Shown here piece after piece: positions 1 through 5,027 of a stretch of DNA of 5,107 nt (positions are counted from its first letter, which is position 1; every line of letters starts with the position of its first letter). Both the position numbers and the translations under genes were made by a program. The stretch covers positions 1 through 5,107 of the forward strand of contig DATDXW010000020.1 in the NCBI GenBank assembly GCA_035289125.1, given 5' to 3'. The notes beneath the pieces are model-generated. The model saw only the letters and a program-made list of their open reading frames with translations, was not told where the DNA came from and did no database searches. Origin of the DNA: JACQID01 sp035289125 (lineage in GTDB: Archaea > Aenigmatarchaeota > Aenigmatarchaeia > GW2011-AR5).

Positions 1-2
1 GA

Positions 3-122
3 CGCTGTTTTCTCACTCCTTGGACAGGTGCCCCGACAGAGCCGTATCTTGTCATGTTGCCATATCCTGACCATGAACTTCTTTCTCCCGGCATCAAGCA
101 ATATTTGCAGCAATATTTTTAA
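3..122 (+). CDS. Possible C-terminal fragment of an unidentified protein (partial, runs off left edge)
   Basis: This frame is open from the left edge to a TAA at 120-122, about 39 codons. The peptide looks protein-like: it has the segment YLVMLPYPDHELLSPGIKQY and ends in an amphipathic stretch, IKQYLQQYF. The 9-base direct repeat GCAATATTT (98-106 and 110-118) falls inside it and is explained by the repeated Gln-Tyr codons. The codons (CTT, GGC, ATC, AAG) resemble those of the neighbouring genes. It ends ten bases before the box A of the permease, a natural place for an upstream gene to stop. I do not recognise a family. Two other frames are also open here, + frame 1 to position 159 and the minus strand from an ATG at 94 leftward, so the choice is a judgement from peptide character. 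Confidence 0.4.
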   Translation, partial: RCFLTPWTGAPTEPYLVMLPYPDHELLSPGIKQYLQQYF

Positions 123-131
123 GCTCTTTCG

Positions 132-139
132 TTTATATA
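132..139 (+). promoter_or_regulatory. Archaeal box A (TATA element) of the permease gene
   Basis: The sequence TTTATATA matches the archaeal box A consensus. Its centre (135.5) lies 26.5 bases before the ATG at 162, the usual distance from box A to a transcript start, so the mRNA is probably leaderless and begins at or near that ATG. There is no GGAGG or GGTGA between the box and the start. The upstream ATG at 156 would be only about 20 bases from the box centre, which argues for starting at 162. Confidence 0.6.
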
Positions 140-161
140 CCGCCCCGCCCAAAATATGACA

Positions 162-1529
162 ATGCCCCTGAAAAAGGAGCTTTCCCTGCTCACGGCCACG
201 CTTTACGGCGTCGGCATAATTCTCGGCGCGGGAATATACGTCCTTATCGGGCAGGGCGCCGCCATAGCCGGCGACGCGCTGTGGATGTCTTTCGTCGTCG
301 CAGCGCTCATTGCGTTTTTCACGGGCATGAGCTACGCGGAGCTTGCGGGAATGTTTCCCAAGACCGCGGCAGAATACGTTTATACCAACCGCGCTTTCAG
401 GAAGAACTGGCTTTCGTTCCTGGTGCAGTGGGTGATGATGTTCTCGCTGATAATAAGCGCCACGGTCGTGGCGTTGGGTTTCGGCAATTACTTTTCGGCG
501 ATGTTCAGCGGTAGTGCAGTGTTAACGGCCGCCCTTCTTATAGCAGGGCTTTCCGCAATAAGCTATATCGGCATAAAGGAATCCGTCCGTATTAGTGCAA
601 TTTCCGCGCTGATAGAAATGGGCGGGCTTCTGTTAGTTATAGCCGTAAGCGCGCCGTACATAGGCAACCCTGCCGTGAATTACTTCGAGGTGCCCAGCGT
701 TCTGTCTATCTTTTCGGCTACGGCGTTGATATTCTTCGCTTACATAGGCTTTGAAGGGTTGGCGAACATGACAGAAGACACAAGGAACGCCTCCAAGGTC
801 ATGCCGAAAGCGCTTCTGCTGTCCATACTAATAACCACTATTCTTTACGTGCTCGTTTCAATAGCTGCCGTTTCCATTGCCGGTTCGGGCGTTCTTGCGT
901 CTTCCAGCGCGCCTCTCGCAGACGTTACAGAGTTAGCGTTGCCCGGCAGCTCATGGCTGCTTTCAGTGATAGCCCTCATAGCTACGGGCAGCACAGTTCT
1001 GGCTTTGCTGATAATAGGCTCGCGCATGTTCTATGGCATGGCGCGCAACCACTCCATGCCTGCTGTTCTCGGCAAAACAGGAAAGAGGAAGACGCCGTAC
1101 GTCGCGATAGCTGCGGTGATGGTGCTCTCTATAATACCGCTGCTTCTCGGCGGTCTGGGCACTTTAGCGCTGCTGACGGACATGGGAATATTCATTGTGT
1201 ATTTCTTCGTCAACGCGTCCGTGATAGCGTTGCGCTATAAAATGCCCCGCGCAAAACGCAGCTTCCGTTCCCCTATAAACATAGGCAAGTTCCCTGTCCT
1301 TGCGTTACTCGGAATAACCACGTCACTGCTCATGCTGCTGCATTTTGACGCCGCGATCGTGTACTACCAGCTTGCCGCCATTTTGGCGGGTTTTGCCGTT
1401 TATATTATATTCAGAAAAGCAAGGAATATGCACAAGGAGCGCTACGCACGATTCTTTAGGAAGCCTGTAATATTGATGAGAAGCATCGTGAAGAACGGGA
1501 CGCGATATATGCGTGATGCGCCCGTTTAG
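162..1529 (+). CDS. APC-superfamily amino acid permease, 12 TM
   Basis: Integral membrane transporter of the amino acid-polyamine-organocation superfamily (COG0531-like), expected to import or exchange an amino acid using an ion gradient. It has 455 residues from ATG 162 (457 from ATG 156), the normal size. About twelve hydrophobic helices can be read. TM1 holds the unwound substrate-site motif GAGIY (residues 22-26). TM6 holds FFAYIGFEG (191-199) followed by a loop TEDTRNASKVMPKA, the classic pattern of this family. TM5 has a glutamate (about residue 152, in IEMGG) where the well-studied ApcT has a proton-coupling lysine. The C-terminal tail of about 38 residues is strongly basic and cytoplasmic in the usual topology. 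The start at 162 is chosen from box A spacing. It stands alone, with its own promoter and a hairpin terminator after the TAG. Substrate cannot be told from sequence. Confidence 0.93.
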   Translation: MPLKKELSLLTATLYGVGIILGAGIYVLIGQGAAIAGDALWMSFVVAALIAFFTGMSYAELAGMFPKTAAEYVYTNRAFRKNWLSFLVQWVMMFSLIISATVVALGFGNYFSAMFSGSAVLTAALLIAGLSAISYIGIKESVRISAISALIEMGGLLLVIAVSAPYIGNPAVNYFEVPSVLSIFSATALIFFAYIGFEGLANMTEDTRNASKVMPKALLLSILITTILYVLVSIAAVSIAGSGVLASSSAPLADVTELALPGSSWLLSVIALIATGSTVLALLIIGSRMFYGMARNHSMPAVLGKTGKRKTPYVAIAAVMVLSIIPLLLGGLGTLALLTDMGIFIVYFFVNASVIALRYKMPRAKRSFRSPINIGKFPVLALLGITTSLLMLLHFDAAIVYYQLAAILAGFAVYIIFRKARNMHKERYARFFRKPVILMRSIVKNGTRYMRDAPV

Positions 1530-1626
1530 AAAGGGCAAACAGAAGGATATGCTTATTCATGCGGAATAAGCATATTTTTACCGAGCCCGCCCGTTTGCTA
1601 TCAATTTTCTAAATCGGAGATTTAGA
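1525..1626. repeat. Nested inverted repeats around the terminator
   Basis: Three sets of complementary arms share this short region. TTTAGAAA (1525-1532, overlapping the permease stop codon) is complementary to TTTCTAAA (1606-1613). GCAAAC (1535-1540) is complementary to GTTTGC (1593-1598). Both enclose the terminator hairpin at 1547-1575. A separate hairpin, TCTAAATC (1608-1615) with GATTTAGA (1619-1626) across a 3-base loop, reuses the right-hand outer arm, so the two folds would compete. No T-run follows it. The rest of the 156-base gap to position 1685 holds only a small CTTTAT/ATAAAG inverted repeat (1668-1681) just after the stop of the leftward gene. Confidence 0.5.
1545..1579 (+). terminator. 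Intrinsic-terminator-like hairpin after the permease
   Basis: A perfect 12-bp stem, ATATGCTTATTC (1547-1558) pairing with GAATAAGCATAT (1564-1575), closes a 5-base loop ATGCG. It is followed directly by TTTT (1576-1579), so the T-run is five long including the last stem base. Two G-U pairs could extend the stem at its base (1545-1546 with 1576-1577). It begins 15 bases after the permease stop codon. The T-tract is on the + strand side only, so it would end the permease transcript. Archaea usually terminate at T-runs without a hairpin, so the clean bacterial-style form is notable. Confidence 0.7.
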
Positions 1627-1685
1627 CTAGTGATTTCGCGTAATCGGTTTCAATATTCAGTCCGTGACTTTATACATAAAGCCAT

Positions 1686-2273
1686 TTACCGTGATTGTGT
1701 GGTGATTGGCTGGTTGGGCGAAGGCTTTGGAGTCGGCGTGGGCGTGCCTATTTTTTCGTCGGACTTTATTGCTCTAACAGCAATCCAGCCGTAACCCTGC
1801 ATCCATATCATTCCGTATTCTTTGTCAAGGGTTGCGCTGAAAGCGACGGGAAAATAAACGGAGATTTTCCACGTAGAGCCGGATATCTTGCCCGAAACTT
1901 CAGTAGAGGATGTTCCTGCGCACCAACTGGCCGCGCCATCCGACTTGCATATGCCATAGTTGTAATCAAAAACCGCACCCGAAGTTTTCGCATTCGCGCC
2001 GTTTACTTTGAGAAGATTGGCAGTAAACGTGAAGATGCTGCCATCTTTCAGAGTCGCAGAATAATGCCGCGAATCAAGTATCTGCTTTGGTGGAAGGGGC
2101 GTAGGAGAAGGCGTAGGGGTCCCGCCAGGACCGCCGGGAACAGCAGGAGTGCTTCCACCGCCGCCTTCGCCAGGAATACCAGGCGCGCCACCATCCGCCA
2201 TGGAAACGAACGGAATCGCGGACAGCGCGACAAATAACGATAAAAGTGTGGCGAGAATCCTTCCGTGTATCAT
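1686..2273 (-). CDS. Secreted or surface protein with Pro/Thr/Gly-rich linkers
   Basis: I do not recognise a family for this 195-residue protein. Residues 1-26 form a Sec-type signal peptide: an Arg at 5, a hydrophobic core (LATLLSLFVALSAIPFV) and a small-residue end near Ala26. Residues 27-63 are a low-complexity linker, first Gly/Pro-rich and then Thr-Pro/Ser-Pro repeats. Residues 64-172 are a compact, beta-rich-looking domain with aromatic residues and two cysteines (C109, C118) that could form a disulfide outside the cell. Residues 176-189 repeat the Thr-Pro/Lys-Pro style (TPTPTPKPSPNQP), as if a second linker led to a lost or absent module. Such linkers are typical of extracellular multidomain proteins and are often glycosylated. 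The ATG at 2273 sits about 25 bases from a box A, consistent with leaderless transcription. Its own promoter separates it from the tRNA gene upstream. Confidence 0.8.
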   Translation of the reverse strand: MIHGRILATLLSLFVALSAIPFVSMADGGAPGIPGEGGGGSTPAVPGGPGGTPTPSPTPLPPKQILDSRHYSATLKDGSIFTFTANLLKVNGANAKTSGAVFDYNYGICKSDGAASWCAGTSSTEVSGKISGSTWKISVYFPVAFSATLDKEYGMIWMQGYGWIAVRAIKSDEKIGTPTPTPKPSPNQPITTQSR

Positions 2274-2294
2274 ATATTACGTGTCCGCGTAAAG

Positions 2295-2302
2295 TATTAA
2301 AA
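2295..2302 (-). promoter_or_regulatory. Box A of the secreted-protein gene
   Basis: On the minus strand this reads TTTTAATA, a fair box A. Its centre (2298.5) is 25.5 bases before the ATG at 2273, again pointing to a leaderless transcript. No Shine-Dalgarno sequence is seen before the ATG. The T-rich stretch TTATTTT (about 2319-2325, minus strand), between the tRNA and this box, may end the tRNA transcript. Confidence 0.5.
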
Positions 2303-2331
2303 CACCGTTGGTTGCGGCAAAATAACACGAA

Positions 2332-2404
2332 AGCCCCGGGCGAGAATTGAACTCGCGACCTTTACCTTACCAAGGTAACGCTCTACCGGCTGAGCTACCG
2401 AGGC
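2332..2404 (-). tRNA. tRNA-Thr (anticodon GGT)
   Basis: A complete 73-base cloverleaf reads on the minus strand. The acceptor GCCTCGG pairs with CCGGGGC (one U-G wobble at 4-69). U8 A9 are followed by a D arm GCTC/GAGC with G18 G19 in the loop. The anticodon stem TTACC/GGTAA holds loop TTGGTAA, giving anticodon GGT, which reads ACC and ACU (Thr). The variable loop is AGGTC, and the T arm GCGAG/CTCGC holds loop TTCAATT. G15 and C48 are present for the Levitt pair. The base at position 73 is U, and G1-C72 and C2-G71 are as expected for archaeal tRNA-Thr. No CCA is encoded and there is no intron. The promoter is the shared element at 2423-2442. Confidence 0.95.
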
Positions 2405-2422
2405 GTGAAGTAGACTTGGAAC

Positions 2423-2442
2423 CGAATGCTTTAATCCGTTCG
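2423..2442. promoter_or_regulatory. Putative bidirectional archaeal promoter (BRE-box A-BRE)
   Basis: The core TTTAAT (2430-2435) reads ATTAAA on the other strand. It is flanked by CGAATG (2423-2428) on the left and, on the minus strand, CGAACG (2437-2442) on the right, each in the place of a B recognition element. All are centred on 2432.5. That point is 28.5 bases from the first base of tRNA-Thr (2404) and 27.5 from the ATG of the metallopeptidase (2460). One element could therefore drive both divergent units. The box itself is a weak match to consensus. Confidence 0.45.
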
Positions 2443-2459
2443 TGAAGGACATAATTGAT

Positions 2460-2837
2460 ATGATAAAATATTTTCCCTCTCTCGCCATCAAGAGCCGCAT
2501 TGACGAGATGGCTGCAAAACTTGGGATAAAGCATGATTTATCACGGGTCGCGTGCGTTGAGAGCAAAGGCTCTTCCAGCAAAAGAACGCTCGCGCGGTGC
2601 CATGCGCTCCCGCGGATTATGCAAGCTGCTTTAGGCGTCAAAGCCCACTATGTCATAGAAGTCGTAAGCGAGCAGTTCTTCTCCCTGAGCATGGAGGAGC
2701 AGGACAAGACGCTCATCCATGAATTAATGCACATACCCAAAGCCTTCGGCGGCGGCTTCCGCCATCATGACTACGTCTGCCGCCGCAACGTGGACCGGCT
2801 TTACAAGGATTACGCGAGCGCGAAGCGGGGCGATTGA
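2460..2837 (+). CDS. Predicted zinc metallopeptidase (COG4900-like)
   Basis: Small soluble protein of 125 residues resembling the predicted metallopeptidases of COG4900, whose substrates are unknown. The zinc-binding HEXXH motif is HELMH (residues 87-91), with Glu88 as the likely catalytic base. The segment continues as IPKAFGGGFRHH, where His102 or His103 would be the third ligand. The upstream block GSSSKRTLARCHALPRIMQAALGVKAHYVIEVVSE has the pattern I associate with this family (invariant-looking Gly-Ser, Thr-Leu-Ala-Arg, Leu-Pro, Tyr-Val-Ile-Glu). There is no signal peptide or membrane segment, so it acts in the cytoplasm. A GTG at 2442 would add six residues, but it lies in the promoter and lacks a ribosome site; ATG 2460 fits box A spacing. 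The TGA is one base before the next gene, so the two are co-transcribed. Family assignment is from memory of the pattern, not a search. Confidence 0.85.
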   Translation: MIKYFPSLAIKSRIDEMAAKLGIKHDLSRVACVESKGSSSKRTLARCHALPRIMQAALGVKAHYVIEVVSEQFFSLSMEEQDKTLIHELMHIPKAFGGGFRHHDYVCRRNVDRLYKDYASAKRGD

Positions 2838-2838
2838 C

Positions 2839-3438
2839 ATGGACATATTGAATCTTTTTTTCAGTCTGGACGAGTATCTCCTCTCCGCCGCCGGTAGTTC
2901 GTGGATATACGCCATCCTGTTTGCGATAATATTCCTTGAGACGGGCGTCGTGGTCGCGCCCTTCCTGCCGGGCGACAGCCTGATATTTCTCGCAGGCGCG
3001 CTGGCAGGCGCGGGAGCTTTGAATCCCGTTTTCTTGTTCGCAGTGATGAGCGTTGCCGCCATAGCCGGTGATTCCGTGAATTATTACATCGGGCGGCACG
3101 CTGCGGGAAAAATGCCTCACGTGAAGAAAGAGCACATTGACGCCACGCGCGCCTTTTACGAAAAGCACGGCGGAAAGACCATCGTGCTGGCGCGCTTCCT
3201 TCCCGTGATACGCACGTTCGCCCCGTTCGTTGCCGGCATGGCAGGGATGAGATACCGCGACTTCGCCTTTTACAACATCGCAGGAGCGCTGCTCTGGGTT
3301 TCGTCGTTACTTGCGCTCGGCTACTTCTTTGGAAACATGCCAATCGTGAAAGAAAATATAGAGACTGTGATAGTCGCGATAATCGGGCTGTCGCTCCTTC
3401 CGGCGGCCGCGGGATTTCTGAGAAGCGCACTAAAATGA
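2839..3438 (+). CDS. DedA family (SNARE-associated/VTT domain) membrane protein
   Basis: Integral membrane protein of 199 residues, the normal size for DedA proteins. Members of this family are linked to lipid scrambling or undecaprenyl-phosphate-type carrier recycling and to membrane energetics in bacteria; the archaeal role is not settled. Visible marks are ETGVVVAPFLPGDSL (34-48), with the typical Glu and Pro-Gly-Asp re-entrant segment; GDSVNYYIGR (77-86); and the signature ARFLPVIRTFAPFVAGMAGM (118-137), with both arginines (119 and 125) of the R-x-x-P-x-x-R motif. Hydrophobic segments lie at about 22-60, 63-85, 143-165 and 176-194. A longer frame begins at 2767 inside the preceding gene, but the ATG at 2839, one base after the peptidase stop, gives the proper N-terminus. 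Only a weak GGGG (2827-2830) precedes it, so translation is probably coupled to the peptidase. Confidence 0.93.
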   Translation: MDILNLFFSLDEYLLSAAGSSWIYAILFAIIFLETGVVVAPFLPGDSLIFLAGALAGAGALNPVFLFAVMSVAAIAGDSVNYYIGRHAAGKMPHVKKEHIDATRAFYEKHGGKTIVLARFLPVIRTFAPFVAGMAGMRYRDFAFYNIAGALLWVSSLLALGYFFGNMPIVKENIETVIVAIIGLSLLPAAAGFLRSALK

Positions 3439-3515
3439 AGATTTGCAAATAATCCCGCTCTTCAAGATAGATAACGGATTTATCCATGATTAAACTGTTC
3501 AAGTGACTCTCGTAC

Positions 3516-4436
3516 CTAATTGGCTCTTGTTGAAGCAGTTGAACCACAATAGCCTTTAAGAAAATCTAGTATTGCCGATGGCGAAACAGCCTTGTCCTCA
3601 TACGCCCCTCCGGAAACATACATTACTTTTGCAATGGCGTCTAATTTACCATGAAGTATAGCTCTTTTATTTAAAATACTGTCAAATTTTTCTATTACAA
3701 GCGGTGGTGCATTATTAGGAATATAATATCCTCCTCCAATTGCAACTCCTTCACCATGATATCCATTAACTACACCTACTAGTTCGCCTCTTGCGTTGAA
3801 TACACCAGAACCACTCATGCCAGGTTGCCAGACAGGACCAAGGGAACCATCCGGGCGCCCGTAATAATAATACATACTTTCATTGCGTCCAGAACCTGTT
3901 TCAGGGACTCCAGATTCTGTTAACATAGCCCTTTCTTTTTCGGAATAATAAGGCCTAAATAAATCATCTTCTTCTCTCCTTAATTCTTCTAGTTCAGCTT
4001 CCACTTTCTTTTTAGCTTCTTCGGCCGCTTTTATTTCTTTCGTCTTAGTAATATGCCTTTTCTGTTCTACGTCAATCCAACTTCCAGAACCACCATCATA
4101 GTAGAAGTCTTTAGGATTAAGAGTTTTAATATGTGTGTCTCCGCCTTCTTTCACATCCCCAATTTTTATGTCATTGAATTGCCCTCTTATCGTGGACAAT
4201 TCAAGCAATCCAATATCTACTTCGTGGCCTTTATCTAAAACCCTAGCCTGATATCTAGACCCATTGCCTAATCTTGCGGTTAGCTGTTCACCTTCTATGA
4301 CGTGTCCTGCAGTTAATACTAAATTACCACCAAGCAAATAGCCTGTTCCAGCATAATAATATCCACCCCTATTATCATAACCGTTAATCCTCACAACCCT
4401 ATCACCAGTATCGCTTCCACCACTATTTACAAGCAT
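3516..4436 (-). CDS. Trypsin/HtrA-fold serine protease with coiled-coil insert
   Basis: Chymotrypsin-like serine endopeptidase domain, 306 residues. The triad can be read in order: His45 in LTAGHV, Asp74 in EVDIGLLEL and Ser208 in QPGMSGSGVF. The oxyanion-hole glycine (206) is in place, and the following strand GELVGVVNGYHGEG is typical. The N-terminal part (14-45) matches the first barrel strands. Between Asp and Ser lies a long charged segment (about 123-170), rich in Lys and Glu with Leu/Val spacing, likely a coiled coil or long helical hairpin; this is not part of a standard domain. Tyrosine clusters recur (26-28, 112-113, 189-192, 237-238). About 70 residues follow the protease domain without a recognisable PDZ. 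The frame has no export signal, yet a 54-aa ORF overlapping its start supplies one in another frame. No ATG, GTG or TTG lies between this start and the in-frame TAA at 4454. Base composition is much more AT-rich than in the neighbours. Confidence 0.88.
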   Translation of the reverse strand: MLVNSGGSDTGDRVVRINGYDNRGGYYYAGTGYLLGGNLVLTAGHVIEGEQLTARLGNGSRYQARVLDKGHEVDIGLLELSTIRGQFNDIKIGDVKEGGDTHIKTLNPKDFYYDGGSGSWIDVEQKRHITKTKEIKAAEEAKKKVEAELEELRREEDDLFRPYYSEKERAMLTESGVPETGSGRNESMYYYYGRPDGSLGPVWQPGMSGSGVFNARGELVGVVNGYHGEGVAIGGGYYIPNNAPPLVIEKFDSILNKRAILHGKLDAIAKVMYVSGGAYEDKAVSPSAILDFLKGYCGSTASTRAN

Positions 4437-4591
4437 CTGATATACTGATTTTTATATGGTTCAACTTCACATTTAGAACCATTCTGAGCAGTAAATGTAT
4501 ACGTATTTGTTGGTATCACAGGTGTGAACAAAGATAATGCCAATAATCCTAGACCTGCCACACTACTACCGATTAAAGCTTTAACCCCCAT
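4427..4591 (-). CDS. Small ORF with hydrophobic N-terminus (possible detached export signal of the protease)
   Basis: This 54-codon ORF starts at ATG 4591 and ends at TAA 4427-4429, overlapping the protease start by ten bases in a different frame. It begins MGVKALIGSSVAGLGLLALS and stays hydrophobic through about residue 26, as a signal peptide or N-terminal membrane anchor would. The rest is a short polar tail with two cysteines (41 and 53). It is the ORF that the strongest promoter of the region points to. Two readings are possible. It may be a separate small membrane protein translated just before the protease, with re-initiation at the overlapping ATG. Or it may be the true N-terminus of the protease, separated by a single-base change in the T5 run at 4449-4453 (A5 in the coding strand): adding one A there would join the two frames directly upstream of the protease ATG. 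It has no family I know. Confidence 0.65.
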   Translation of the reverse strand: MGVKALIGSSVAGLGLLALSLFTPVIPTNTYTFTAQNGSKCEVEPYKNQYIRCL

Positions 4592-4600
4592 ATTTATTCA

Positions 4601-4614
4601 CTACTTATAAGTAG
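4601..4614. promoter_or_regulatory. 14-bp perfect palindrome, putative operator
   Basis: CTACTTATAAGTAG is its own reverse complement over all 14 bases. It lies between the box A (4623-4630) and the predicted transcript start (about 4600) of the protease locus. That is where archaeal repressors of the wHTH or Lrp type commonly block RNA polymerase. A dimeric DNA-binding protein is the natural reader. No regulator gene is seen in the window, and a palindrome of this length could occur once by chance in AT-rich DNA. Confidence 0.4.
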
Positions 4615-4622
4615 CAATGTTA

Positions 4623-4637
4623 TATATAAAGATTTCG
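4623..4637 (-). promoter_or_regulatory. Strong archaeal promoter (BRE + box A) of the protease locus
   Basis: On the minus strand CGAAAT (4632-4637) is followed after one base by TTTATATA (4623-4630), close to the textbook B recognition element plus box A. The box centre (4626.5) predicts a transcript start near 4600, leaving a leader of about nine bases before the ATG at 4591. The leader has no clear ribosome-binding site. The rest of the gap up to 4730 shows no gene; it holds two copies of TTGTAAAGTA (4639-4648 and 4718-4727). Confidence 0.65.
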
Positions 4638-4730
4638 GTTGTAAAGTATATAATTCTCTTACTATCATAGAAGAAGAATAGCACGCTAACCCGCAAGCCC
4701 CGTTTTCAGCGCGCGCCTTGTAAAGTAGAG

Positions 4731-5012
4731 TCACGGCACCTTTTTTATATCGCGTTTGAATTGCTGCTTGAGCTTGGGGACGGCTATCTTGTAAGAGCAT
4801 TTGGCGCACTTCACAGAGAATGGGCGCTTCCACGTCTCCTCCGTATAATCAGTATGCACGCATTTAGGGCAGGTGTATTCAACGCGCGCGACGTTGTCTT
4901 TCGTCACCAGCACGCGTATCTTTCCCGTTCCTTCTACTGTTCGGTTAGTGTGATAAAGCAGGTCCGCCGGTTTGAGTGAACGCGCCGCGATATATTCGTC
5001 TATTTTGACCAT
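4731..5012 (-). CDS. Small zinc-ribbon protein
   Basis: Protein of 93 residues with one four-cysteine zinc ribbon: Cys48 and Cys51 in YTCPKCVHTDY, and Cys69 and Cys72 in VKCAKCSYKI. The two knuckles are 17 residues apart and separated by EETWKRPFS. The N-terminal 45 residues have no cysteine and could form a small helical or beta segment (MVKIDEYIAARSLKPADLLY). The C-terminus is very basic (PKLKQQFKRDIKKVP). This suggests nucleic acid or ribosome contact, but function is not known to me. The layout resembles uncharacterised archaeal zinc-ribbon proteins. The ATG lies 15 bases after the stop of an upstream frame on the same strand, and no box A sits at the expected distance, so it is probably the second gene of an operon that enters from the right edge. 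Confidence 0.75.
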   Translation of the reverse strand: MVKIDEYIAARSLKPADLLYHTNRTVEGTGKIRVLVTKDNVARVEYTCPKCVHTDYTEETWKRPFSVKCAKCSYKIAVPKLKQQFKRDIKKVP

Positions 5013-5027
5013 AATAATGCCCTTCGC

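Noticed and set aside
1..94. Leftward partial CDS from an ATG at 94, with an AT-rich box at about 115-122
   Set aside because: It is open to the edge and the box spacing is possible, but the Gly/Ser/Arg-rich peptide is less protein-like than the + strand frame ending at 122, which also explains the local direct repeat.
98..118. Direct repeat GCAATATTT with period 12 upstream of the permease box A, as a regulator site
   Set aside because: It lies in frame within the probable upstream coding end (Gln-Tyr repeats), so codon repetition is a simpler explanation.
1695..2237. Long + strand ORF opposite the secreted-protein gene
   Set aside because: Its Arg/Ala-rich translation is a shadow of the GC-rich minus-strand gene, which has a signal peptide, a domain and a promoter.
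3441..3515. ATTTGCAAAT palindrome and GGAT/ATCC repeat after the DedA stop as a terminator between convergent genes
   Set aside because: A 10-base palindrome is expected several times by chance in a window this size, the second stem is only 4 bp with a 2-base loop, and no T-run follows either.
4443..4460. TATAAAAA just before the protease ATG as that gene's own box A
   Set aside because: Its centre is only about 16 bases from the ATG, too close for a leaderless start there; a transcript from it would begin inside the coding region.
2332..4650. tRNA-Thr as the attachment site of an integrated element carrying the protease
   Set aside because: The AT-rich island starts over 1 kb from the tRNA, two GC-rich ordinary genes lie between them, and there is no integrase or duplicated tRNA end.
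4639..4727. TTGTAAAGTA direct repeat near the right edge of the AT-rich island, as an insertion target duplication
   Set aside because: Both copies are on the same side of the island and no matching copy is found near 3440-3515.
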